A DNA stretch of 17,805 bases from Anaerolineaceae bacterium UBA700 (GCA_002298885.1 DBMK01000134.1:1-17805); one strand, 5' to 3'. Positions 8,701 through 15,366 are shown, numbered from the stretch's first letter. Translations and numbers: made by a program. The notes: a model not told the origin generated them from the sequence alone.

Positions 8701-8794
8701 CGAATGGGATAATATATATACTCTCAAATACGATAATCATAACACTGAAGTCGGGTCTCCTTGGAAATGGGTTCGTATTTACAACCCCCTATAG
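5783..8794 (+). CDS. RHS-repeat protein with lectin-like domains and a peptidase-like C-terminus
   Basis: This 1003-residue protein starts with two tandem concanavalin-like beta-sandwich domains (about 1-212 and 231-440) joined by a Pro-rich linker. YD repeats follow from about 499 (YTYDPLNRLTS, YTYDAVGNRLTE and others). The RHS core comes next, DPTGLVYLRARYY (700-712) and NIDPSGN (ending 754). Beyond this the DNA turns AT-rich and the protein unrelated in style, as in polymorphic toxins. After a Pro-rich stretch, HNGLCGLFAVTAIL (Cys855), NHWVVITGI (His964) and YDNHN (Asp984/Asn985) fit a papain/C39-like cysteine peptidase. No signal peptide is present and a stop lies just before the ATG, so the N-terminus may be lost. 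The TAG at 8792-8794 appears premature. Confidence 0.85.
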   Translation: MTDALFADTFESGNFTGWSSSTTGSGKLSVTTASKVGGNYGMQAQASSSNTSLYVVDKRPSSETQYRARFYFKPNGITLGDTQVHYLLYGQQGTSSPTTILRLEFRKSLGDYQLRASAYNDSSAWQSTQWYYVANQLYYFEVNWQAATAAGANNGVLTLWIDGTQMETITNLDTDTRRVDQIQFGQIAGTLTGATGTDYYDLYESRRTSYIGADASAPTPPAPPTPPLTADAIFSNGFESGSFSAWSANTPNSGNLSVTTGSKHDGIYGLSAYINNNTAEYVTDWTPWLEPHYRAQFWFYPNGITMATNDAHYIFYAISHDGLVVARVEFGKIASGYQIRAGAVTDASSSTFTNLAWTTAVTSAWHKIEIEWKAATVPGANNGVLTLWIDTVQAATVTTLDNDTRRVDGAQLGPVAGIDTGTRGTEYFDTFVSRRNTYIGLVAPGGIEVAKNPMPTLVDNGIRMAAFTQPKQSAPVGDAYRVALMPMLQPAGDLATHTITYTYDPLNRLTSAYYADGSYFVYTYDAVGNRLTETTQAGTTTYTYDDANRLATVNGVAYTWDNNGNLLSDGTSTYTYDHANRLKSVTTGGTTYTYTYNGLGDRVSQTVGGVTTHYTLDLNAGLTQVLADGTNTYLYGNERIAQYDAGGPEYFLGDTLGSVRQLVDGTGAITLTKSYEPFGEVLTIEGTGTSVYGFDAEWVDPTGLVYLRARYYASAMGRFVSHDKWNGNSEIPMSFNSWIFTYDNPILNIDPSGNKPCDFFPPGMGGCPPPPPYYDGPDNYFYDSYNPPHRQINPPDNIHFIGANLAPVYTRDSEGHINILSNQFIKNDNPIAKNWPKVLDPSSLTGYRSDHNGLCGLFAVTAILDHFYPDISVNEVIDAYIDNIRPDVAPDEQPYNTLIDLMNKVYSDYVNATPKLGQTNIDNSRHLIQEKLISGSFFIPLVKVEGNFGVLNGTISEDKGRANHWVVITGISIEWDNIYTLKYDNHNTEVGSPWKWVRIYNPL
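6651..7434 (+). repeat. Direct repeat copy 1 of RHS-gene DNA
   Basis: This segment of the large RHS gene recurs in the same orientation at 10122-10911, with about nine of ten bases matching by eye. It covers the end of the second lectin-like domain through the first YD repeats. The only length difference noted is 6 bases (two codons), missing here in the MPTLVDNG region. Confidence 0.9.
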
Positions 8795-8914
8795 AATAGG
8801 ACAGAATATTACCCTGCGCAAGTATTTCAGAAGTCATGGAGCGACGCCGGTCGTACTTTAATTCAAGTAGATCAAAACACTTCTAGACCCAAAATACAAT
8901 CAGGTTGTCGTTAA
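8795..8914 (+). pseudogene. In-frame remnant of the RHS C-terminus beyond a TAG codon
   Basis: Directly after the TAG, the same reading frame stays open for 39 codons to a TAA at 8912-8914. It encodes NRTEYYPAQVFQKSWSDAG, then RTLIQVDQ and a short polar tail. This looks like the natural end of the peptidase domain: the preceding VRIYNPL followed by EYYPAQVFQKSW fits the pattern of an edge strand, a Tyr-rich turn and an F..SW helix that I associate with C39-like domains. The stop is therefore probably a nonsense change, a sequencing error or a readthrough site. No ribosome site or start codon suggests a separate gene. Confidence 0.6.
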
Positions 8915-8992
8915 ATCTGAAAAACCCATAATAATGCGAATTTATATGGGATTATTATCTTGGCCAGTTTGTAAAATAATGGAGGTGTGCAG

Positions 8993-10108
8993 ATGAGCCA
9001 TATAAGGTTTTTACCCCTGGCTATACTGCTTGTAGCCATTTTCCTTTTGGCCGGATGTGGGACGCAGCAAATGGTCCCTACACTTATGGCAACGATTCCA
9101 ACACTCATACCCACTCAATCGCCTTCGATAATTCCGAGTGTCACCTTCCCAACTCCCCAGCCAACCATTTCACAGTCCAAAACGCAGAAAGCAACTCAGT
9201 CAGCCAATTCAACGAAAACGAACACGCCAACCCCGACATTTGCTAGCCTTTCCTCTATCCGGCCGGGAATATATATTCTGATTAATGCAAGAGAAACAAA
9301 CCCAGATAGATATGAAACGGATCTTTTTACAACGGATGGAACTTTTCAGGCTCGCCTGGCTGAAGAGGGGGGACCGGTCTCTCCTAGGGGCAAGAAGATG
9401 GTGATTTGGGATTCGTATGATTCATTCATTATGCCATCTTGTTCAGGAATACGGATCCTTGATTTAGAAAGTCATGTTGTCACAGCAGATCCCTTTCCAG
9501 TCGAAAATCAGGGATGTACAGACTTAAATTGGTCTCCAGACGGAAAGAACCTTTACTTTTTAGTTGAAAATAAAATAATTCAATACAACCTGATTACACA
9601 AAAATCGGTAGTTTTGTTGGACAGTTCGATTTATAGTTCCAATGGTTTTGGTAATCTGCGTATTTCTCCAGATGGAAAATGGCTGGCTTTTTATTGGAGT
9701 ATTATGGAATACGGCAAGAAATACCTCGAAGGATTATATATTCTTAATTTAGCCTGTAATAACGAACCTTCAACATGCAAAAACTATGCATACTTATTAT
9801 TGAATACCAATTGGACAAGTGCTTTAGCATGGACGCCAGATGGTTTTTTATCCCGCAATGTAGATACTTCTATACAAATATTTGACGTAACAAAGAAAAC
9901 ACTTGTCGAAACGATGTGGATTGATCCAGGGATAAGTATCGACAAGTATGCCTGGTCGCCGGACAAAAAGTGGATTGTTTATAGTCAAGGGGAGCCGGAT
10001 GCGATAGCCATTTTCCCTTCCTCCGGTGGTAAATTTACTTATTGGGAAGGAATACGCGGCGAGGTTTTAGGATGGCTGGTCGTTCCAACGCAAACCCCCG
10101 TGCCTTGA
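8993..10108 (+). CDS. Lipoprotein with TolB/PD40-like beta-propeller
   Basis: The 371-residue protein has a lipoprotein signal peptide ending LLAGC, with the lipidated Cys22, and then a Thr/Pro/Ser-rich linker to about residue 85. The body contains repeated propeller motifs: NWSPDGKNLYF (179), RISPDGKWLAF (223), AWTPDG (279) and AWSPDKKWIVYS (320), typical of PD40/TolB-like blades. It is thus likely anchored on the outer face of the membrane as a binding scaffold. The start is the ATG at 8993, with GGAGG at 8981-8985 seven bases upstream; an in-frame GTG at 8987 is too close to that site. It is AT-rich like the RHS C-terminus before it and unlike the flanks, so the two probably arrived together. 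An immunity or partner role is inference. Confidence 0.85.
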   Translation: MSHIRFLPLAILLVAIFLLAGCGTQQMVPTLMATIPTLIPTQSPSIIPSVTFPTPQPTISQSKTQKATQSANSTKTNTPTPTFASLSSIRPGIYILINARETNPDRYETDLFTTDGTFQARLAEEGGPVSPRGKKMVIWDSYDSFIMPSCSGIRILDLESHVVTADPFPVENQGCTDLNWSPDGKNLYFLVENKIIQYNLITQKSVVLLDSSIYSSNGFGNLRISPDGKWLAFYWSIMEYGKKYLEGLYILNLACNNEPSTCKNYAYLLLNTNWTSALAWTPDGFLSRNVDTSIQIFDVTKKTLVETMWIDPGISIDKYAWSPDKKWIVYSQGEPDAIAIFPSSGGKFTYWEGIRGEVLGWLVVPTQTPVP

Positions 10109-10120
10109 TTAAAAAAACCT

Positions 10121-10942
10121 AAGCCGCACTACCGGGCGCAGTTCTGGTTCCATCCGAACGGGATCACGATGGCCACCAACGACGCCCATTACATCTTCTA
10201 CGCCATCAGTCATGATGGGCTGGTGGTGGCGCGGGTGGAATTCGGCAAGATCGCCTCGGGCTACCAGATCCGGGCCGGAGCGGTGACCGACGCTTCCAGC
10301 TCGACCTTCACCAACCTGGCCTGGACGACGGCCGTGACGAGCGCCTGGCACAAGATCGAGATCGAGTGGAAGGCGGCCACCGCGCCGGGGGCAAATGACG
10401 GCGTCCTGACCTTGTGGATCGATGGGGTGCAGAAGGCGACGGTGACGACACTGGACAACGACACCCGCCGGGTAGATGGCGCCCAATTGGGAGCCGTTGC
10501 CGGGATCGACACCGGGACGCGCGGCACGGAGTATTTCGACACGTTCGTGTCGAGAAGAACTACCTACATCGGGTTGATTGCTCCGGGCGGGATCGAGGTT
10601 GCGAAGAACCCACTGCCGGCGCAGCCTCAAGCGGATAACGGCATCCACATGGCAGCCTTCAACCAACCAAAGCAATCGACGCCGGTCGGGGACGTCCTCC
10701 CGGTATCGCTGGCGCCCATGCTCCGGCCAACGGGGGACCTGGAAACCCACGCGATCACCTACACCTACGATCCGCTCAACCGGCTGACCTCGGCTTACTA
10801 TGCGGATGGGAGCTACTTTATCTACACCTACGATGCAGTGGGCAACCGGCTGACCGAGACGACCCAGGCCGGGACGACGACGTACACCTATGACGCCGCC
10901 AACCGGCTGGCCGGGCTGGTCACTGCGTTAGCGTCCCTTTAA
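10121..10942 (+). pseudogene. Truncated RHS gene fragment (second copy)
   Basis: The frame encodes PHYRAQFWFHPNGITM through the rest of a lectin-like domain, GIEVAKNPLPAQPQ, the first YD repeats and ANRLAG, then nine unrelated codons and a stop. It begins abruptly 13 bases after the lipoprotein stop with no ribosome site or start, and lacks the RHS core and any toxin tip. An internal ATG at 10169 falls in the middle of a beta-sandwich domain and is not a believable start. It is closely related to residues 290-551 of the large RHS protein. It is in the same frame as the preceding lipoprotein, separated from it by the TGA. Confidence 0.85.
10122..10911 (+). repeat. Direct repeat copy 2 of RHS-gene DNA
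   Basis: It pairs with 6651-7434 in the same orientation. The left edge is sharp at AGCCGCA and the right edge lies in the CTGGC of the YD repeat. The spacing between copies is about 3.47 kb and encloses the AT-rich toxin tip and lipoprotein gene. Confidence 0.9.
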
Positions 10943-10951
10943 TTAAATTGT

Positions 10952-10990
10952 GGTTTTTCAGCCCACTCACTGGGAAAAAACCGCATTTTA
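10952..10990 (+). terminator. Terminator-like hairpin after the RHS fragment
   Basis: GGTTTTT and CCCA on the left pair with TGGG and AAAAAACC on the right around a CTCAC loop. GCATTTTAAT follows on the plus strand. The T-run is short, so function is uncertain. Confidence 0.4.
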
Positions 10991-10998
10991 ATAAATAG

Positions 10999-11039
10999 CC
11001 CCCTCTCCACATTCTTGGAGAGGGGGGGTGAGGGTGAGG
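10999..11039 (-). repeat. GC-rich REP-like hairpin, right border of the RHS block
   Basis: A perfect 10-bp stem, CCCCCTCTCC (10999-11008) with GGAGAGGGGG (11017-11026), is followed by a GGTGAGGGTGAGG tail. Read on the minus strand it has the CCTCACCC lead and C-rich stem of the element at 5743-5778, so the two lie in opposite orientation around the RHS block. Confidence 0.6.
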
Positions 11040-11046
11040 TAAGAAT

Positions 11047-11991
11047 TTACTGCACCCAGTAATCGACCTTGTCGATATTGACTGTATACTTGCTGGAGTC
11101 GATGGCGGCGGCGGAAACGCCGAAGAAGCCGGATTTATAGCCGATGTCCGTGACCTCGGTCAGCTTGACGCCGTTGGCGTACAGGGTGATCTTGGTGCCC
11201 TTCACCAGCACTCCCAGGCGGTTGGTCTGGTTGGCGCCGGATTTGATAGCCGCATTGGCTTTCCACAGCGTCAGGGCTTCCATCGTATTTTCGGGGCCGT
11301 CCCATTTGCGCAGCCCGTACTTGCCGTCGCAGGTGAAGTCCACCAGGTAACCCTGGTCGGGGTTCTCTTTGGCGGGGACGCGGAAAATAACGCCGTAGCG
11401 GTCCTTGCCCTTGCAGGTGCTGGTGTTCACCGATATTTCAAGGTAGAAGTCGGTGAGTGAATCGGCGGTCGACATGCGCCAGCCGTCCGCCGGTTTGAGG
11501 GCGGTGAGCTGCATGGCCCCATTGCTGAAATCTACGTCGGTGAAACCAGCCGCATCGGCGCCGGTCGGCCAGTTATCGCTGGTGGACATGCTGTCACTCC
11601 AGGTCGGCTGGCCCAGCGAGCTGCGCGGGTCACCAGGCACCAGGGTGGCAGTTGGGCCCTTGGTGGCGGTGGGCTTGGGCGTGGGCGGGACCGGAGTGGC
11701 GGTTGCCGCCGGCGGAGCCTTGGTGGCGGTGGCGGCCGGGGGCTGGGTAGCAGCCTGGGTGGGGGCCTGGGAGGGTGCTTGCGTGGCCGGAGCCTTGGTA
11801 GGGGCGACAGTGGGCAGCGGGGCAGTGGGGGACGTCAGGTCCTTGGGGACGCCGCCGGTGGCGGTGGGCATCGAGGTTAAGATTGAGGCCACCTTGGTGG
11901 CCATTTCGGCGTCGCTGATGGTAGGCGTTATGCGCGTGCCGCACGCCGAGAGCAGCACGGCGATGAGTAATAGGACGGAAATGCGTTTCAT
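11047..11991 (-). CDS. Lipoprotein with Thr/Ala/Pro linker and lectin-like C-terminal domain
   Basis: The 314-residue protein starts MKRISVLLLIAVLLSACG, a clear lipoprotein signal with lipidated Cys17. A low-complexity linker rich in Thr, Ala and Pro (about 42-125) holds the next domain off the membrane. The C-terminal 185 residues read as a beta-sandwich of the concanavalin/DUF1080-like type, with strands such as DFYLEISVNT, KDRYGVIFRVP, GYLVDFTCDGKYGLRKW and GFFGVSAAAI, and two Cys residues that may pair. Such domains bind carbohydrates or act as cell-surface modules; the ligand is unknown. AGGAGA (complement of 11999-12004) precedes the ATG. It seems monocistronic on the minus strand. Confidence 0.85.
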   Translation of the reverse strand: MKRISVLLLIAVLLSACGTRITPTISDAEMATKVASILTSMPTATGGVPKDLTSPTAPLPTVAPTKAPATQAPSQAPTQAATQPPAATATKAPPAATATPVPPTPKPTATKGPTATLVPGDPRSSLGQPTWSDSMSTSDNWPTGADAAGFTDVDFSNGAMQLTALKPADGWRMSTADSLTDFYLEISVNTSTCKGKDRYGVIFRVPAKENPDQGYLVDFTCDGKYGLRKWDGPENTMEALTLWKANAAIKSGANQTNRLGVLVKGTKITLYANGVKLTEVTDIGYKSGFFGVSAAAIDSSKYTVNIDKVDYWVQ

Positions 11992-12009
11992 GAGTTCTTC
12001 TCCTGAGAG

Positions 12010-12189
12010 TTCACAGTTTACAGTTTGTCAGTCGGTCAGTTTGTCAGTCGGTCAGTTTATCAGTTCTTCAGTTCACAGGTTACAGTTAGCAGTTTACAAT
12101 ATCCTGGTATCCCTTTGGTCTACAGTTCACGGCTCGTGGTCTGTCGTCCGCGTTCTTTAAACTGGAAACTGTGCACTGTAAACTGTACA
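12010..12189. repeat. Low-complexity CAGTTTACAGTT / GTCAGTCG repeat array
   Basis: Imperfect 7-8-base units (CAGTTTA, CAGTTCA, GTCAGTCG, GTCAGTTT) run from about 12010 to 12098. Inverted copies (AAACTGGAAACTGTGCACTGTAAACTG) occur at about 12159-12186, so the region could fold on itself. Spacing is too tight and too degenerate for CRISPR. No gene is seen here. A related array is at 16158-16233. Confidence 0.8.
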
Positions 12190-12226
12190 CTTGATTAAGA
12201 CGTTTCTGCGGCGCGGAAGTTCCACG

Positions 12227-12712
12227 TCAGCTCTTATAGCCGATCATGCGCAAGAAACCTTTACGCCAGGCGATGTCTTCCTCGCCTTCGAGGCCAAGGG
12301 GCTTGGCGCCGTCGACCACGCCCAGGATGGCACGACCAGCCCCGGTGTCGGCTACCAGCACCTGGGTGGGGTTGGCAGTGGCGCAGAAGATGTGGCATAC
12401 CTCGGGCACGTTCTTGATTGTGTTGAGCACATTGATTGGATAAAAGCCCTCGCCGAGGAAGACAATGAAGCTGTGGCCGGCGCCGACGGCCAGGGCATTC
12501 TTTTGGGCCAGAGCGATTGAGGCCGGGTCGGTGCCAGACCAGCGCACCAGGCATTTGCCGGAAGCCTCGCAAAAGGCAATGCCAAACTTGATCCCCGGCA
12601 CCGCCCCCACCAGCGCTTCGTGAAGGTCTTCCACCGTTTTGATGAAATGCGATTGGCCGAGGATAAAATTGGTATCCTCCGGTTTCTCAATCGGAACAGT
12701 CAATATTTCCAT
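12227..12712 (-). CDS. Adenosine-specific kinase family protein (DUF355-type)
   Basis: The 161-residue protein matches the small adenosine-specific kinase family known from archaeal structural studies and found in scattered bacteria. Recognised blocks are [77 protein letters not shown], and [17 protein letters not shown]. The call rests on remembered family sequence; the physiological reaction in bacteria is uncertain. The start at 12712 is chosen because GGAGG lies 5 bases upstream; an in-frame GTG at 12724 overlaps that site. A good promoter stands just upstream. It is divergent from the RNase Z gene. Soluble, no signal peptide. Confidence 0.85.
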   Translation of the reverse strand: MEILTVPIEKPEDTNFILGQSHFIKTVEDLHEALVGAVPGIKFGIAFCEASGKCLVRWSGTDPASIALAQKNALAVGAGHSFIVFLGEGFYPINVLNTIKNVPEVCHIFCATANPTQVLVADTGAGRAILGVVDGAKPLGLEGEEDIAWRKGFLRMIGYKS

Positions 12713-12733
12713 ACACACCTCCACTCATTAAAA

Positions 12734-12761
12734 ATTATATCGAAATTTCGTTTCTGCTCAA
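12734..12761 (-). promoter_or_regulatory. Promoter of the adenosine-specific kinase gene
   Basis: On the minus strand, TTGAGC (12756-12761) is followed after 16 bases by a perfect TATAAT (12734-12739). The spacer holds the perfect palindrome CGAAATTTCG (12741-12750), which could be an operator half-way between the two boxes. Transcription should start near 12727, only about 15 bases before the ATG. Confidence 0.65.
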
Positions 12762-12765
12762 GAAA

Positions 12766-12814
12766 AATAGAGAATGGCTTTTGCGAGAATAGAGAATAGG
12801 TGTCCGAGAATAGG
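12766..12814. repeat. GAATAG(A) low-complexity repeats
   Basis: Four scattered copies of a GAGAATAG-like unit lie between the two divergent genes. Their reverse complement, TATTCTC, forms the array at 16264-16302. Confidence 0.6.
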
Positions 12815-12850
12815 GTAAAATAAGGCACACTTTGAAAGAGGACCAATTCA

Positions 12851-13768
12851 TTGTTTGAGATCGTATTCCTCGGTACGTCGGCTTCGGCCCCTTCCGCCAA
12901 ACGCAACCTGCCGGCCCAGGTGGTCAAGCACGATGAGTACCGATTCCTGATCGACTGCGGCGAGGGCACTCAGCGCCAGATCCTGCAGTCCGGCATCGGC
13001 TTCAAGCGCCTGAACCGCATCCTGATCACCCACAGCCATTTGGACCACATCCTGGGCCTGGCCGGCCTGCTTTCCACCTACATGCGCTGGGAAACGATCG
13101 ACGAGCTGGAGATTTTTGCCGGCAAAGCCGCCCTCGAGCGCATCTCGGACCTGCTCTACGGTGTAGTGCTGCGCGGAACCACTGCCCCCATGCCCATCCG
13201 CATGCGCCCGATCAGCAGCGGAGTTTTTTTCGAGGGCGAAGACTTCACGATCACGGCTTTCCCGGTGCAGCACCGCGGACCCGACTGCCTGGGCTTTGTC
13301 TTCGAGGAGAAGGGGCGCCGGCCATTTTTGCCCGAAAAGGCCGAGGCGCTGGGCATCCCATCCGGACCGTTGCGCCGCGAGCTGGTCGAGGGGCACCCGG
13401 TGACCCTTCCGGACGGGCGCAGGATCGAGCCTGAGGAAGTGTTGGGGGATTTTCGCCTGGGCACGCGCATGGTGCACATCGGCGACGTAGGCGAAACGGA
13501 CGGGCTGGCGGAGATCTGCCGCGCCGCCGACCTGTTGGTGATCGAATCGACCTACCTGGAAGAAGAGGCTGAAATGGCCCGCAATTTTTCGCACATGACC
13601 GCCAAGCGAGCGGCCGAGCTGGCCCGGCAGGCCGAGGTCAAGCAGCTTGTGCTGACCCACATTTCGCGCCGCTACCGCGAAAAAGAGGTGCTGGCCGAAG
13701 CCCAGGCCGTATTCCCCAATGTAGCCGTGGCGCGCGATTTCGATATTTTTCAAGCCAAGCACGAATAG
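12851..13768 (+). CDS. rnz: Ribonuclease Z (tRNA 3' endonuclease)
   Basis: RNase Z removes the 3' trailer from tRNA precursors. The 305-residue protein fits the bacterial short form. It begins MFEIVFLGTSASAPS, as family members do, and contains the metallo-beta-lactamase motif THSHLDH (His61, His63, Asp65, His66). The substrate-arm region from GRRPFLPEKAEALGIPSGPL to LPDGRRIEPEEVLG is present. HIGDVGETD follows with bridging Asp212, then ESTYLEEEAEMARNFSHMTA, and LTHISRRY with His270. The start is TTG at 12851, with AAAGAGGA upstream. It is GC-rich and complete. The secreted protease gene begins 29 bases downstream and may be co-transcribed. Confidence 0.95.
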   Translation: MFEIVFLGTSASAPSAKRNLPAQVVKHDEYRFLIDCGEGTQRQILQSGIGFKRLNRILITHSHLDHILGLAGLLSTYMRWETIDELEIFAGKAALERISDLLYGVVLRGTTAPMPIRMRPISSGVFFEGEDFTITAFPVQHRGPDCLGFVFEEKGRRPFLPEKAEALGIPSGPLRRELVEGHPVTLPDGRRIEPEEVLGDFRLGTRMVHIGDVGETDGLAEICRAADLLVIESTYLEEEAEMARNFSHMTAKRAAELARQAEVKQLVLTHISRRYREKEVLAEAQAVFPNVAVARDFDIFQAKHE

Positions 13769-13797
13769 AAACAGTATGAAAGGGGTATAAAGCCACA

Positions 13798-15357
13798 TTG
13801 AAACCATTTTGGTACCTCATTGCTGCGCTGGCTCTGGGACTCCTTGCCCCTTTAGCCCCTTCAGCCACGGTTAAGCTGCAGGCCGCTGTCGACCCGCAGG
13901 TGTGGAGCGACACTTCCGGCGGCCAGGCGGCGGATTTCCTGGTGGTGCTGCGCAGCCAGGCGGACCTGGCCCCCCTGGCGGCCGGCGGGCCGGCGGCGAC
14001 GCAGCGCGTCGAGCGGGCTTACCAGTCGCTGCGCGGGGCGGCGGCTGCGAGTCAGCCGGCCCTGGAAGCCGCCTTGCAGGGACGCGGGGTGAGCTACCGG
14101 GCATACTGGATCGTGAACATGCTCCTCGTCCATGGCGGGCAGGACCTGGTCAATTTCCTGGCGGCCCGGCCCGAGGTGGCTTACATCGAGGCCGACACCG
14201 CCTTCAAGGTGCCCCTCGAGACTCCATCCACCTTACCCCAAGCGGCCAATCCGTCCTCCCATCTCGCCAATGCCGCCCCGGAATGGGGCATTGCGGCCGT
14301 GCACGCGCCAGACCTCTGGGCGCTGGGATTTACCGGGCAGGGGATCGTATATGCCAACGCCGACACCGGTGTGCAGTGGGATCACGCAGCCCTGAAGAAC
14401 CAGTACCGGGGCTGGAACGGGAGCGCCGCCGACCACAATTACAATTGGTGGGATGCCATCCACAAATCCGATAACTGGTCCACTTCCAATAGCTGCCCTG
14501 GAGAATTCGACCTGGCTGCGCCGTGCGACGACTTCGGCCACGGCACGCATACCACTGGCACCGGCGTCGGTGGAGATCCAGTCACCAATCCCATCGGCAT
14601 GGCGCCGGGGGCGAAGTGGATCGCCTGCCGCAACATGAATGGCGGCGTCGGGCGTCCCAGCACGTACATTGAATGCCTGCAGTTCTTCATGGCCCCCTGG
14701 GACCTGGGCGGTTACAACCACAACCCGGACCCGAGCAAACACGCCGACGTGATCAGCAATTCCTACTCCTGCCCGACCTCGGAAGGCTGCGCGGCGCATT
14801 CGCTGCAGGCCGCGGTGCAGGCGGTGCGCAGCGCCGGCATCTTCATGTCGGTCTCGGCGGGCAACGAGGGACCGGCTTGCAGTTCGCTGGCAGCTCCGCC
14901 CGCCCTGGAGAACGCAGTTTTCACCGTGGGGGCGGTCGATTCGAATAAAACGATCGCCAGCTTCAGCAACCGCGGGCCGGTAGTGGTTGACTCCACGCCC
15001 TTATTGAAGCCTCAACTGGTCGCCCCGGGGGTCGGCGTTCGCTCCAGTTGGTATCACGACAGCTATGCTTCTTTGCAGGGCACCTCCATGGCCGCGCCGC
15101 ACGTCGCCGGGGCGGTGGCGCTGCTCTGGTCGGCATTTCCGGCATTGAAGGACAACGTGTTTATTACCCAAATCCTGCTGGAAAAGACGGCCTCTCCCCT
15201 AACGCCTCCAACGCCGCTATGCGGCCAGGATACACCGACCTCTGTCCCGAACAATGTCTACGGTTACGGTATGCTGGATGTGCTGGCTGCATATGGCCGT
15301 CAAACGACTAATCCAATTGTTTTGCACCAAAACTACATCCCCCTTGCGTTGAAATAA
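13798..15357 (+). CDS. Secreted subtilisin-like serine protease (family S8)
   Basis: The 519-residue precursor starts with a signal peptide (MKPFWYLIAALALGLLAPLAPS). An inhibitor-I9-like propeptide follows (about 45-140, DFLVVLRSQADL to ARPEVAYIEAD). The catalytic domain has the complete triad: Asp189 in NADTGVQWDH, His248 in FGHGTHTTGT, and Ser430 in GTSMAAPHVAG. The oxyanion Asn sits in SVSAGNEGP. Several Cys residues suggest disulphides. The protein ends with NYIPLALK, a short hydrophobic C-terminal tail. The start is TTG at 13798; the only nearby ATG (13776) hits a stop after four codons. It probably degrades protein outside the cell for nutrition; substrate unknown. Confidence 0.95.
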   Translation: MKPFWYLIAALALGLLAPLAPSATVKLQAAVDPQVWSDTSGGQAADFLVVLRSQADLAPLAAGGPAATQRVERAYQSLRGAAAASQPALEAALQGRGVSYRAYWIVNMLLVHGGQDLVNFLAARPEVAYIEADTAFKVPLETPSTLPQAANPSSHLANAAPEWGIAAVHAPDLWALGFTGQGIVYANADTGVQWDHAALKNQYRGWNGSAADHNYNWWDAIHKSDNWSTSNSCPGEFDLAAPCDDFGHGTHTTGTGVGGDPVTNPIGMAPGAKWIACRNMNGGVGRPSTYIECLQFFMAPWDLGGYNHNPDPSKHADVISNSYSCPTSEGCAAHSLQAAVQAVRSAGIFMSVSAGNEGPACSSLAAPPALENAVFTVGAVDSNKTIASFSNRGPVVVDSTPLLKPQLVAPGVGVRSSWYHDSYASLQGTSMAAPHVAGAVALLWSAFPALKDNVFITQILLEKTASPLTPPTPLCGQDTPTSVPNNVYGYGMLDVLAAYGRQTTNPIVLHQNYIPLALK

Positions 15358-15366
15358 GATCAACAA

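Noticed and set aside
10169..10942. Independent gene starting at the internal ATG
   Set aside because: The ATG lies in the middle of a lectin-like domain, lacks a ribosome site, and the similarity to the large RHS protein continues upstream of it to 10122.
12010..12100. Possible CRISPR array
   Set aside because: Units are 7-8 bases, degenerate and without unique spacers; no cas genes nearby.
11453..12160. 235-codon plus-strand open frame over the minus-strand lipoprotein
   Set aside because: Gly/Val/Ala repeats are the antisense reading of the Thr/Pro linker, and its end runs through the low-complexity array.
12848..13807. 319-codon minus-strand open frame over RNase Z
   Set aside because: RNase Z on the plus strand has every catalytic motif; the antisense frame has none of its own.
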